From: Paraburkholderia tagetis
GTDB lineage: Bacteria > Pseudomonadota > Gammaproteobacteria > Burkholderiales > Burkholderiaceae
Length of the DNA: 64,000 nucleotides
Direction of reading: 5' to 3'
Assembly (NCBI RefSeq): GCF_022213065.1
Contig: NZ_JAKLJA010000025.1
Coordinates: 1 to 64,000, forward strand
Position numbers and translations under genes: made by a program. Below, in pieces: positions 16,455-24,378 of the stretch (within the stretch, counting starts at the first letter, position 1; the number at the start of each line of letters is the position of its first letter). The notes under the pieces were generated by a model. The model did no database searches. It was not told the DNA's origin and worked only from the letters and a program-made list of their open reading frames with translations.

Positions 16455-16496
16455 GTCCTGCACCGTACAGACGCGCATCGGCATCGACAGCAAAAT
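16455..16496 (+). promoter_or_regulatory. island palindrome promoter of the HicB-like gene (site 7)
   Basis: Core GTCCT-GCAC-CGTAC followed by AGACG (16455-16468), hexamer CAAAAT at 16491-16496. It is divergent from site 6, about 88 bases away, the same arrangement as at 24.1-24.2 and 45.1-45.2 kb. Confidence 0.6.
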
Positions 16497-16542
16497 GCGT
16501 AATCACACGAGAGACTTCTCTCGGGTCAGCGCGGAGACGACT

Positions 16543-16965
16543 GTGCACTATCCCCTGTATGTTCAACGACGTGACGGGCAAGGCTATCGCGGCGTGTTCG
16601 CGGATTTTCCATGGGTCGAAGTGGAAGGGCGCACGTTTGACGATCTGGCGGAAAACGCCGAACGTCTTGTGCAACGCATGTATCACCGCAGCGAGCACAT
16701 CCTTCCCGCTCCGACCAGCGACATGTCGGCACTGCAGGCGCTCGATATGGACGATGGAGAAGGCCTGTGGATGTTCGTCGATATCGACTTGACGAACGTC
16801 CAGTCGAACTCCGTGTTCTTGCAGATTTCCCTTCGCAGGAGCGTGCTGCAGGAGATCGACCTTGCTGCGCAACAGCGCCATATCGGCAGGTCGGCTTACA
16901 TCGCACTAGCCTGTTTTCATGAACTGGCGCACGCGGGCGATGCAGGAGCGCTTCGGCGCTTTTAA
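16543..16965 (+). CDS. HicB-like antitoxin-fold protein without HicA
   Basis: 140 residues. The N-terminal half is a HicB-type RNase-H-like fold (HYPLYVQRRDGQGYRGVF, then DFPWVEVEGRTFDDLAENAE); the C-terminal part (SLRRSVLQEIDLAAQQRHIG, RSAYIALACF) is a ribbon-helix-helix-like DNA-binding segment. No HicA toxin is adjacent, so it is probably an orphan regulator. I chose the GTG at 16543: GGAG lies upstream, the protein then starts at the family's YPLYV strand, and the predicted transcription start (about 16503) falls after the earlier ATG at 16495. Confidence 0.7.
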   Translation: MHYPLYVQRRDGQGYRGVFADFPWVEVEGRTFDDLAENAERLVQRMYHRSEHILPAPTSDMSALQALDMDDGEGLWMFVDIDLTNVQSNSVFLQISLRRSVLQEIDLAAQQRHIGRSAYIALACFHELAHAGDAGALRRF

Positions 16966-17047
16966 AAAGTTCGCGGGTCTGGCCCAGCGAAGGCGTAGCC
17001 AGGGCGCATTGTCTATCTATCGGGATCCGACCTCATGGGAGGGCGAA

Positions 17048-17245
17048 ATGAGCCAGACGCTAATGGGTTATTCGGTGGGCTTTGCAGCTGCGGTATTCGT
17101 CGCGATCTATCTGATGTTGCGGTACTGGGCCGTGCATCGGCATCAAGTGACGAAACATCAAGATGAAGACCTTGCCGGTGTCCGAAAAGCTCAACAGCCA
17201 TCACTGAGTGCTCACGCGCAGCACCCGTCGATGGATGTGGACTGA
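17048..17245 (+). CDS. small membrane protein, 65 aa
   Basis: GGGAGGGCGAA precedes the ATG. One transmembrane helix (about 6-27, MGYSVGFAAAVFVAIYLMLR), then a hydrophilic His/Gln-rich tail. It is a paralogue of the 51-aa protein at 10323 (both start MSQ and end the helix in RY). It is followed 12 bases later by the 37-aa membrane peptide. Confidence 0.65.
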   Translation: MSQTLMGYSVGFAAAVFVAIYLMLRYWAVHRHQVTKHQDEDLAGVRKAQQPSLSAHAQHPSMDVD

Positions 17246-17257
17246 GACGGAGAGAAC

Positions 17258-17371
17258 ATGACATCCGCGCCGTGGGGAATTATCGCCGGAATGGCATTGA
17301 TGATCGGCTTCGCGTTGTATCGGCGCGGCCATCGGGCAGACCCTCGGCCGCGCCCCGACCCGACATCATGA
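17258..17371 (+). CDS. tiny membrane peptide, 37 aa (WG family, copy 1)
   Basis: ATG at 17258 with GGAGAG upstream. The first 21 residues (MTSAPWGIIAGMALMIGFAL) form one transmembrane helix, then YRRGHR and a Pro/Arg tail. A paralogue at 45298 begins MTNAMWGIVIGMLMMFGVSL and also continues with R-x-GH. Two independent copies with good start sites argue that this is a real gene despite its size. Confidence 0.6.
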   Translation: MTSAPWGIIAGMALMIGFALYRRGHRADPRPRPDPTS

Positions 17372-17410
17372 ACACGTTCATCGCTTGCGCAGACAATTCA
17401 AGGAGGTCGT

Positions 17411-17581
17411 ATGTCGCTCCCCCTCGATGCACGAAAACCCGCTCAGGATAGACGCGTGGAGTATGGGCGTGCCGACGAAGCACGCGAGAAGAAACGCAGC
17501 GAAGACGCCACTGCAATCGATCCCGCGGCGACGAAATGGCGTTACCGGCCTTCGCAGGGTACTGCGAAAACGCGGCCATAG
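17411..17581 (+). CDS. small hydrophilic protein, 56 aa
   Basis: AAGGAGG lies 4 bases before the ATG, an excellent signal. The product is highly charged (ARKPAQDRRVEYGRADEARE) and ends KWRYRPSQGTAKTRP; no membrane segment or signal peptide. It follows the two small membrane proteins at 17048 and 17258 by 39 bases and may be in their operon. No family recognised. Confidence 0.6.
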   Translation: MSLPLDARKPAQDRRVEYGRADEAREKKRSEDATAIDPAATKWRYRPSQGTAKTRP

Positions 17582-18071
17582 ACGAAGCATCTCACGCAAG
17601 CGGTGCCCGCGCTGGCGCCCGCAGAGTTGATGTGCACGTCAGAAAGCCAGCGCTGGGCTCGTCCTCTCGATCGCACACCTTTCTGCCGTGGCGCAGTGTC
17701 GAGGAAAAGGAACGTCCGGGGTCTGCTGTCTTTACCGGTAGAGGGGGCTGTGAAAGAAACGCTCGCGCGATGGGCGGACACTTCTCATAAAAAAAAAGCA
17801 TTTCAGATCCCGGGTAATTTTCTCCGCAACTCGACGCAGATATGGGGCGCTTCGCCGGCATCGCAGCTTGGTTGATTCTTGTCACGCCACTGATAACTGC
17901 AAAGCTGCCCTCGACGGCTTTGTCGATGTTGTGTTCGCTCTTGCCGTTGTGGGTTGGCTGCTAACCGGGATTGCGGGTACGAACGATTTCTGCGGCGGGT
18001 AGATTCCCGCCGCAGTGGGTGGCCCGGGTCGACCTTGTTGGGATAGGCGTCTGTGACGAGATCGTGATCCG
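17582..18071. other. no gene; contains a strong hairpin
   Basis: Only weak readings occur. At 17990-18015 a perfect 10-bp stem, CTGCGGCGGG / CCCGCCGCAG, with a 6-base loop stands about 55 bases beyond the CsbD stop and may terminate or protect the minus-strand CsbD transcript; it lacks a T tract. Confidence 0.5.
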
Positions 18072-18245
18072 TCAGGACTTTTTGATAGCTTCCTTTGCGT
18101 CGCCCAGGCTCTTTCTCGCCTGGCCGGCCGCTTGCTGGATATCGCCTTTGACTTCCTGTTTCGTGTTGCCCGTGATCCGGCCAATGGTTTCATTCGCCTT
18201 GCCCTTTACCTTCTCTGCAGTTCCCTTGACTTGATCCTTGTTCAT
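18072..18245 (-). CDS. CsbD-family stress protein, copy 1
   Basis: 57 residues with the CsbD repeat: MNKDQVKGTAEKVKGKANET, GRITGNTKQEVKGDIQQAAG, then QARKSLGDAKEAIKKS. Small, charged, helical general-stress protein of unknown mechanism. GGAG precedes the ATG at 18245. It lies 77 bases downstream of the small lipoprotein 18323-18472 and probably shares its island-type promoter at 18690. Other copies are at 52519, 61436 and 63759. Confidence 0.9.
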   Translation of the reverse strand: MNKDQVKGTAEKVKGKANETIGRITGNTKQEVKGDIQQAAGQARKSLGDAKEAIKKS

Positions 18246-18322
18246 GGTGAATCTCCAATGACAATTGATGCTCGAGAGGGCAATCCGGCACGACACGACG
18301 AGGCGAGGTTGTCCTCTATCTC

Positions 18323-18472
18323 CTAGTCGCGGTGTTCCTGGTAGTCGCCTCCGCCATGGTAGTCGCCCCCGCCATGGTGGTCGTTGTCATCTCGGACGGG
18401 AAAGAAGCATGCGCTCAGGCTGGTAATCAGTGACAGCAGGATCAGTGCCCATATCAGTGCTCGACTTTTCAT
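18323..18472 (-). CDS. small lipoprotein, 49 aa
   Basis: Signal sequence MKSRALIWALILLSLITSL ends in the lipobox LSAC at about residue 22; the mature part is Asp/His/Gly-rich with a tandem HHGGGDYHGGGDY repeat, suggesting metal binding or disorder. AAGGAA precedes the ATG at 18472. It heads a two-gene unit with CsbD. Confidence 0.7.
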   Translation of the reverse strand: MKSRALIWALILLSLITSLSACFFPVRDDNDHHGGGDYHGGGDYQEHRD

Positions 18473-18689
18473 GTCCGTTCCTTTCTGTATGATTCGCGCA
18501 GGCATCCGCGTTATCCCACCTTGTACGGCGTAGATCCACGCTTCCGTTCACGCAGTTTGCGTGTGTTCAGGTATCCTTAAGTTTGAGTTGCCTGAATGTG
18601 TCGGGGCGACTACAGCCACAGCGACATGACTATTCCCGGTGCGATCGTCTCGGCCATGTCGCGACAGGTGTCTCGTCGCATCTTTGCGC

Positions 18690-18731
18690 AGAATGCCTGA
18701 AAATTGGACCGAACTCAGTACGGCACCGTAC
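18690..18731 (-). promoter_or_regulatory. island palindrome promoter (site 8)
   Basis: Core GTACG-GTGC-CGTAC (18718-18731, minus strand) with -10 CATTCT at 18690-18695 in the -41.5 position. It points at the small lipoprotein and CsbD; leader about 210 bases. Confidence 0.6.
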
Positions 18732-18857
18732 CGGTTCAAAGCGCTAACTTGACGTTACCTGCTCACTCAATATACGCACATCGCAACCGGTGCCGCGCGC
18801 GAGTCTTGCGAGCCACCGAGGCCGCCTTGCCGGCGCGTGGGTGTAGCGCCACGCGAT

Positions 18858-19175
18858 TCAACGCTTGGGCCCTCTCATACCTTCGGTCTCCATGGCCGCA
18901 TTCCGCTCCTCGCTGGCCTCGATGGGTTCCATGGCTTCATCGATGGAAGCTGCCGCGCGCTCCGTGGCTGCCTTTGCTTCGTCGACGGTGGCGCCAGATT
19001 CGCCGTCTTCGTTGCGCGGGGGGGTAAGCATATCTGCAAGCATGGAATCAAGCTCCGGGGTGTCCCACGGAGCGCCCTGCCTGGTTTTACTTCTTATGTA
19101 ATGCCTGATTTCCGCGTCTTGATCTGGAGTCAGGGGAAGAGCGCGAAAAGTGTTTTGGGGATTGGCGTCGGTCAT
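18858..19175 (-). CDS. hypothetical protein, 105 aa
   Basis: Soluble acidic protein: an N-terminal segment TFRALPLTPDQDAEIRHYIR, then ELDSMLADMLTPP, and a C-terminal Ala/Glu-rich helix ATVDEAKAATERAAASIDEA. No family recognised. A second copy of the C-terminal 55 residues survives at 50877-51040. The island palindrome at 19410-19451 faces it with a leader of about 220 bases. The ribosome binding site is weak. Confidence 0.65.
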   Translation of the reverse strand: MTDANPQNTFRALPLTPDQDAEIRHYIRSKTRQGAPWDTPELDSMLADMLTPPRNEDGESGATVDEAKAATERAAASIDEAMEPIEASEERNAAMETEGMRGPKR

Positions 19176-19409
19176 GGTAGTGCTCTCTGAGTTGGTGCTA
19201 TTTCGCGTGTAGAGCCTTTTCAGCTGGACGACGTCAATTTCCGCTCCGTGAGTCGGCCGGCGCTTCGCACATCAATATTTCATCGCACTCCGACATATTG
19301 ATGATCTATTGAATAGTTCTCCGGGTCGCGAAGTGGCGTGGTTTCGGCATCGGTTTCGTCCCGCCGCTTACCGGCATTGGCATTGTGCAAGATATTCAGG
19401 CATAGAATC

Positions 19410-19451
19410 ACGGTGCGCGCGAGTTCGAATGAAGTCGGTACGGTGCCGTAC
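19410..19451 (-). promoter_or_regulatory. island palindrome promoter (site 9)
   Basis: The most symmetrical copy: CGGTACGG-TG-CCGTACCG (19436-19453) is a perfect 8-bp inverted repeat. On the minus strand it continues GACTT and reaches a CACCGT hexamer at 19410-19415 at the -41.5 spacing. Confidence 0.65.
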
Positions 19452-19588
19452 CGCGTTTCAGGGCAAAGGGCTTTGCCTTTTCGCTCTCGAGGGCATCGGC
19501 CTTTTAAGCCGGTGCCAGCCGGGACAATGGCCGTAAAAAGGCAGGTGTCGCTTTTCCTTGGCAGCAACCGGCCAGAGAGGCGTTGCAC

Positions 19589-19630
19589 GTACGGTGTCGG
19601 ACCGACAGCACGGTCTTTTCGATGCAGGAT
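19589..19630 (+). promoter_or_regulatory. island palindrome promoter (site 10)
   Basis: Core GTACG-GTGT-CGGAC followed by CGACA (19589-19602), hexamer CAGGAT at 19625-19630. It points at the glycine-zipper lipoprotein at 19725. Confidence 0.6.
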
Positions 19631-19724
19631 ACAGGTGGCTTCGGAGCGTGGTGGTGTGGGTATCCGCCAGTCCTGCCTGGCTAGCTATGCCGGCTTGCCA
19701 CATCAGTTCTCAGGGGGTATCAAA

Positions 19725-19940
19725 ATGACACAGATTCGTACCATCTTTGCCCGTGCGGTCATACCGGTAGTGACGGTTCTTATGCTCGGATGTGGTGACA
19801 TGTCTCACAGGAGTACGGACACCGTGGTCGGCGCCGGAGTCGGCGCCGTTGGGGGGGCCGTCCTGACGGGCGGTAGCGCATTGGGCACGGTCGGTGGCGC
19901 GGCCGTTGGCGGCGTCATTGGCAATCAGGTCGGAAAGTAA
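19725..19940 (+). CDS. glycine-zipper (OsmB-like) lipoprotein, 71 aa
   Basis: A signal sequence with lipobox MLGC (about residue 23) is followed by a Gly-rich double zipper: VVGAGVGAVGGAVLTGGSAL and GTVGGAAVGGVIGNQVG. This resembles OsmB/SlyB-type outer-membrane lipoproteins induced by envelope or osmotic stress. CAGGGGG stands 8 bases before the ATG. An island promoter lies at 19589-19630. Confidence 0.75.
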   Translation: MTQIRTIFARAVIPVVTVLMLGCGDMSHRSTDTVVGAGVGAVGGAVLTGGSALGTVGGAAVGGVIGNQVGK

Positions 19941-20107
19941 TCCCGGTTCCGACTGTGCGGATCGGCGCGCAGATTCTGTTCGCCGAATTCTCCGCTGGGC
20001 GTAGACCGCACGGCACACCGTGCCAGCACGCTACCACGTCAAGGAACACGCATGGCTGTGGGCGGTTTCTGGCGCAGGCTAAATCGACGCCCGTCGGAGC
20101 GCGTTGG

Positions 20108-20149
20108 GTACGCTGACGTACGGCGTCAGGGCAGTCTCCAGCGTCGTGT
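20108..20149 (+). promoter_or_regulatory. island palindrome promoter (site 11)
   Basis: Perfect core GTACG-CTGA-CGTAC (20108-20121), hexamer TCGTGT at 20144-20149 (the usual A in position 2 is C). It points at the DUF3096 gene. Confidence 0.5.
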
Positions 20150-20222
20150 CGTGAACGGCCTCGAGCGAAGCGCAGCCCGCGCTACATCGTACTCGTTTCA
20201 GGGTTGTCCCAAGGAGGATGTC

Positions 20223-20369
20223 ATGCAAATGCTCACAAGCGCAGGTCCGCTGGTTTCGTTGATTGCGGGGATCCTGATTCTCGTTGTTCCACGCCTGCTG
20301 AACTACATCGTTGCGATCTACCTGATTGTCATCGGACTGCTTGGACTTTTCGGCAGCCATATTCGCTGA
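20223..20369 (+). CDS. DUF3096-family membrane protein, 48 aa
   Basis: Two hydrophobic segments in a family-typical string: GPLVSLIAGILILVVPRLLN then YIVAIYLIVIGLLGLFG. AAGGAGG precedes the ATG by 5 bases. Membrane protein of unknown role. A piece of a second copy is fused into the SYLF remnant at 44806-45074. Confidence 0.85.
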   Translation: MQMLTSAGPLVSLIAGILILVVPRLLNYIVAIYLIVIGLLGLFGSHIR

Positions 20370-20453
20370 CTCATGCATTGGCGGCGTCATCATGAGCCGC
20401 AATGATGGAGGGATATCGCAACGCATCAGTCATGACTTCACGCTGCTCGATGA

Positions 20454-22532
20454 CTAACGCAGCAGCGCCAGCGCACGCGCGCAGACGTTCTCGGGCGTGA
20501 AGCCATACTCGCGCAGCAGGACTTCGGCCGGAGCAGAAGCGCCGAAACGCTCGATGCCGAGCACCTCGCCGCGCCCGCCGACATAGCGATGCCAGCCTTG
20601 CGGCACACCGGCCTCGATGGCCAGCCGTGCGCCGACCGATGGCGGCAGCACCGCATCCCGATACGCTTGAGGCTGTGCATCGAACAGCGACCAGCAGGGC
20701 AGCGAGACCACGCTCGCTGCAACGTTCTGTGCCAGCAGCTGCTCGCGCGCGGCCAGGGCAAGCGCGACCTCGGAACCGGTGGCGATCAGGATCAACGCAG
20801 GCTCGCCGCCGCCGGGCGCATCCGCCAGGATGTAGCCGCCGCGCCGCAGGCCGTCGGCGGCTGCGAACCGGGTGCGGTCGAAAGTCGGCACGTTCTGGCG
20901 CGTCAGGATAAGCACGGTCGGCCGGTCGCGCGTTTCGAGCGCCACGCGCCAGGCCATCGCGGTTTCGTTGGCATCGGCGGGGCGAATCACGTTGAGGTTC
21001 GGCACGGCCCGCAGGCTTGCCAACTGCTCGACGGGCTGATGCGTCGAGCCGTCTTCTCCAAGCGCCAGGCTGTCGTGCGTGTAGACGTGGATCACTTGTA
21101 GATGCATGAGCGCGGCGAGCCGGATCGGCGGGCGCATGTAGTCCGAGAAAATCAGGAACGTCGCGTCGAACGGCAGCGTTCCGCCATGAGCGGCCAGCCC
21201 GTTCAGAATCGCCCCCATGGCATGCTCGCGCACGCCGAAGTGCAGATTGCGGCCCGCACGGCTCCATCCGCCTCCCTCCGAGCCTTGCCGGTCGCGCGCG
21301 CTGCCGCCGGGCGCCTCGAAATCGCCGAGCCCGGACAGCGCGGTGAAGGTGGACGGATCGAGATCGGCGGAGCCGCCGATCAGCGACGGCAGACGCGGCG
21401 CGATGGCGTTCATCACCTTGCCCGATGCCACCCGCGTGGCGATGCCTTTGGCGTCGGCGGGAAAGAGCGGGATATCCTGGTCCCAGCCGGCCGGCAATTC
21501 GCCGCTCATCGCGTTCAGCAGTTCCTCCGCCAGCTCGGGAAACGCTCGCGTGTAAGCGGCGTAGCGGGTGTTCCACTCGGCCTGCCGGTACGGTCCTTCT
21601 GCCAGCGCGCGATGAAAGTGCGCCTGCGCGGCCGGCGGGACGAGGAATGCCGGCTCGGTCGGCCAGCCGAGGTTCTGCTTGGTCAGACGGACTTCCTCTT
21701 CCCCGAGTGGCGAGCCATGCGCCTTGTAGGAGTCCTGCTTGTCCGGCGAACCGTAGCCTAGATGAGTATGTACCAGAATCAGCGACGGTCGTTGCGTTTC
21801 GGCCCGCGCGTTGTCGAGCGCCTGTTCGACGGCGAGCCGGTCGTTGCCGTCGTCGATGCGCTGGGTGTGCCAGCCATAGGCTTCGAACCGTCGCGAGCGG
21901 TCTTCGGTGAACGTGATGTCCGTGCCTGCGGAAAGCGTGACCTGGTTGTCGTCGTAGAGATAGATCAGTTTGCCAAGCTGCAGATGACCGGCCAGGGACG
22001 CAGCCTCGGACGCCACCCCTTCCATCAGATCGCCGTCGCTGACGATGCCGTAGGTGAAGTGGTCGACGATGCCGAACCCCGGCCGGTTGTAGCGCGCCGC
22101 AAGGTGTGCCTCCGCCATCGCCATGCCGACCCCGTTGGCAAACCCCTGGCCGAGCGGTCCCGTCGTGGTCTCGACTCCCGGCGTGAGACCGCGTTCCGGG
22201 TGCCCCGGCGTGAGGCTCCCCCATTGGCGAAACCGTCGGATCTGTTCGAGCGGCAAATCGTAGCCCGTCAGGTGAAGCAGGCTGTATAGCAGCATCGAAC
22301 CGTGCCCGGCGGACAGCACGAAGCGATCGCGGTCGAACCATGCCGGATCAGCCGGGTTGTGTTTGAGAAAGCGGGTCCACAGCACGTAGGCCATCGAGGC
22401 TGCGCCGAGCGGCATGCCGGGATGGCCACTGTTGGCTTTCTGTACGGCATCGACCGACAGGAAGCGCAGCGTATTGACACACAGGTCGTCCAGCGCAGAA
22501 GCGGGGGGCGAGGGGGAAGCCGCTGAACGCAT
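20454..22532 (-). CDS. tkt: transketolase
   Basis: 692-residue thiamine-diphosphate enzyme that moves two-carbon units between ketose and aldose phosphates in the pentose phosphate and Calvin pathways. Landmarks: substrate His in ANSGHPGMPLGAASMAYVLW near residue 35, GPLGQGFANGVGMA near 115, the ThDP/Mg motif SDGDLMEGVASEAASL near 153-170, the catalytic Glu in HFGVREHAMGAILNG near 430, and DSLALGEDGSTHQPVEQ near 490. Full length for the family. ATG at 22532 has GGGAGAG upstream. It follows the PRC-barrel gene by 59 bases, so SYLF, PRC and tkt form one operon. A chromosomal housekeeping tkt is expected elsewhere, making this an accessory copy. Confidence 0.95.
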   Translation of the reverse strand: MRSAASPSPPASALDDLCVNTLRFLSVDAVQKANSGHPGMPLGAASMAYVLWTRFLKHNPADPAWFDRDRFVLSAGHGSMLLYSLLHLTGYDLPLEQIRRFRQWGSLTPGHPERGLTPGVETTTGPLGQGFANGVGMAMAEAHLAARYNRPGFGIVDHFTYGIVSDGDLMEGVASEAASLAGHLQLGKLIYLYDDNQVTLSAGTDITFTEDRSRRFEAYGWHTQRIDDGNDRLAVEQALDNARAETQRPSLILVHTHLGYGSPDKQDSYKAHGSPLGEEEVRLTKQNLGWPTEPAFLVPPAAQAHFHRALAEGPYRQAEWNTRYAAYTRAFPELAEELLNAMSGELPAGWDQDIPLFPADAKGIATRVASGKVMNAIAPRLPSLIGGSADLDPSTFTALSGLGDFEAPGGSARDRQGSEGGGWSRAGRNLHFGVREHAMGAILNGLAAHGGTLPFDATFLIFSDYMRPPIRLAALMHLQVIHVYTHDSLALGEDGSTHQPVEQLASLRAVPNLNVIRPADANETAMAWRVALETRDRPTVLILTRQNVPTFDRTRFAAADGLRRGGYILADAPGGGEPALILIATGSEVALALAAREQLLAQNVAASVVSLPCWSLFDAQPQAYRDAVLPPSVGARLAIEAGVPQGWHRYVGGRGEVLGIERFGASAPAEVLLREYGFTPENVCARALALLR

Positions 22533-22591
22533 ATGCACTCTCCCGGGTTGTTGCTGACAGGCGGCACGCGCCGCATTACGCCGTGTTGAGC

Positions 22592-23416
22592 TTACCGCCC
22601 GGCGTTGCGCATGGATTCGGCAGACGATTCCGGATCGTCGCGCGACCAGTACCCCTCCTTGCCATAGTATTCATGGAGCCCAATTTCATAGCTGCGAGGA
22701 ACGGGCGTCTTGCCGTTGTACGCCGGGCTGTGCCGGATGGCTTCGCGGGTCAGCGTGGTGGACACGGTGGACGCGAACCAGTCGACCAGCGCGATCCACT
22801 GTGTGGCCACCAGCACTTCCTTGCCGCCGGGCCACCAGTTGTGTGTATCGACGCACAGGTAGCGAATGACCCACGCTTCATCGTCGTAGATAAAGTCGCA
22901 GACGTGGCCGATGCCGCCGTCGACGGTCTCGATGTGATAGCCCTTCACCTCATCCGTGCTGCGCAGATGGAGGTCGGCTGGCGGATCGACGTGTGGCTGG
23001 CCGGTGTGCGCGGATGGCTCCGGCGCGAGGCCCGTTGCGGCGTCGTTCGCGTTGAACGCCGGCAAAGCGTCCATGCCCCAGAGGTTCAGGCCGCCCCAAT
23101 AGTTCGGATAGCTGTAGTGGCGCAGATACTCGATCTCATACTGACGTGACACCGGCTTGTGCGTGTCGATATTTGGGCTGTCCCGCACCTGCTGCCGCGT
23201 GAGGTTTACAGGGATGATGTTCAATTCAGCGTCGGCGCGCTTGATCGAATACGGAGAAATCAGAACTGGGCGATTGCTGAGCCAGTTGCCTGTTTCGACC
23301 ACCAGATAGCGCACGCCCCACGCTTCGTCGTCGAAGTAAGCCTGTTCGACCGTGCCGATGTCGCCGTCGAGTGCGCCAACCGTGTAGCCGTGCAGGTCCT
23401 TGATGCTGCGTAACAT
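22592..23416 (-). CDS. PRC-barrel domain protein, copy B
   Basis: 274 residues, paralogue of 14801-15649 with the same plan: PRC barrel 1 (MLRSIKDLHGYTVGALDGDI, DEAWGVRYLVVETGNW), a Trp-rich linker (RHYSYPNYWGGLNLWGMDAL), PRC barrel 2 (KGYHIETVDGGIGHVCDFIY, EAWVIRYLCVDTHNWWPGG) and a C-terminal HEYYGKEGYWSRDD. GAGGAG precedes the ATG at 23416. It lies between the SYLF gene (61 bases) and tkt (59 bases) in one operon. Confidence 0.87.
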   Translation of the reverse strand: MLRSIKDLHGYTVGALDGDIGTVEQAYFDDEAWGVRYLVVETGNWLSNRPVLISPYSIKRADAELNIIPVNLTRQQVRDSPNIDTHKPVSRQYEIEYLRHYSYPNYWGGLNLWGMDALPAFNANDAATGLAPEPSAHTGQPHVDPPADLHLRSTDEVKGYHIETVDGGIGHVCDFIYDDEAWVIRYLCVDTHNWWPGGKEVLVATQWIALVDWFASTVSTTLTREAIRHSPAYNGKTPVPRSYEIGLHEYYGKEGYWSRDDPESSAESMRNAGR

Positions 23417-23477
23417 GAATTCTCCTCGCAATTCGAAGCGGGGCAGGGATGCACGCCATGCCCCATGCGGCTGGCGG

Positions 23478-24065
23478 TTACAGCGACTTGAGCCGATTGA
23501 CCTTGGTGCCGTCAAGCGAGGCACCGGCCATCAATCCGCTGTTGGTCAGCACGAATGCATCCACCTGTCCCGTTGCGGTGCTGGTATCGATAGCGCCGTT
23601 CGCGCCGATTTTCAGTACCGCGACCGACGCGTCGCCGCCTGCCGACCATCCGTCGGAACTGCGGAACCGGGCGAGCGAGTCCTCGGTCATGAACAGGAAG
23701 ACGATTGCACGCGATTGCGCGCCGATCTGCCAGCCGATCGATCCGGTTGTCGTGCTGTAATAGCCGACGGTGCGCCCGTGCACGCGCAGCGAGCCTTCGC
23801 CGTACTCTGCGCCGACAATGAAGCCGGCATCGATGACCGACGGGAAAATCAGCACGCCGCGCGCCTTTTCAACGAGTTCCCGTGAGCCGTTTGCCGCGCC
23901 ATAGAGGCGCGAGAGGGTGGAGTCGACGCCCGCGTCGATGCCATGGCGCTTGGCGGCCTGGTCACTGCTGACGTCGGACGGGCTGGTAGTGGTGCAGCCG
24001 GAGAGCGCCAGGCCGAGTGCGAGGATCGACCCGGGCGTGCTCCATATGAATGTTCGTCTTTGCAC
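23478..24065 (-). CDS. SYLF-domain lipoprotein, copy B
   Basis: 195 residues with a clear lipobox LSGC at about residue 24 and a full SYLF domain (GVLIFPSVIDAGFIVGAEYG, TTTGSIGWQIGAQSRAIVFL, GLMAGASLDGTKVNRL). The start is GTG at 24065, preceded by the same AGGAGAG-GATC as copy A's ATG. First gene of the SYLF-PRC-tkt operon, with an island promoter at 24098-24139, divergent from ndvB. Confidence 0.88.
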   Translation of the reverse strand: MQRRTFIWSTPGSILALGLALSGCTTTSPSDVSSDQAAKRHGIDAGVDSTLSRLYGAANGSRELVEKARGVLIFPSVIDAGFIVGAEYGEGSLRVHGRTVGYYSTTTGSIGWQIGAQSRAIVFLFMTEDSLARFRSSDGWSAGGDASVAVLKIGANGAIDTSTATGQVDAFVLTNSGLMAGASLDGTKVNRLKSL

Positions 24066-24097
24066 GATCCTCTCCTGGTGAATTGACGACGTGTTCG

Positions 24098-24139
24098 ACA
24101 CTACGCTGTCGTGACGGCCAATGCGGTACGACAGCGTAC
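24098..24139 (-). promoter_or_regulatory. island palindrome promoter of SYLF copy B (site 12)
   Basis: Minus strand GTACG-CTGT-CGTAC then CGCAT (core 24126-24139), -10 TAGTGT at 24098-24103. Same spacer length and hexamer class as copy A. Confidence 0.75.
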
Positions 24140-24203
24140 AAACTGCGCATTTCCGAATCCGTTTCTGCAAACCGGGGCCCTTTCGTTGCGGGCGGCGATG
24201 ACG

Positions 24204-24245
24204 GTCTCGCACCGTACAGACACGTGGTCGCACAGGCCGGAAGAT
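24204..24245 (+). promoter_or_regulatory. island palindrome promoter of ndvB (site 13)
   Basis: Core GTCTC-GCAC-CGTAC followed by AGACA (24204-24217), hexamer GAAGAT at 24240-24245, about 130 bases before the ndvB ATG. Divergent partner of site 12. Confidence 0.55.
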
Positions 24246-24378
24246 AGCGGTTGGGCACCGATGCCGAACGCGCAATACTAAAGGATTCCTATGCAATATC
24301 CTTTGTACGTTGGTCTAGCCGACGCCAGGCGATACGGTGGAAGCGCCTTACGGGGCTCTGCTAAGAAGGGATAGTGCG

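Noticed and set aside
16330..16494. Upstream extension of the HicB-like gene to 16330
   Set aside because: It covers two promoter palindromes and adds a Cys/Arg-rich stretch absent from the family.
20371..22341. A 656-codon reading overlapping transketolase on the same strand in another frame
   Set aside because: Arg/Ala-rich shadow of the true tkt frame with no family resemblance.
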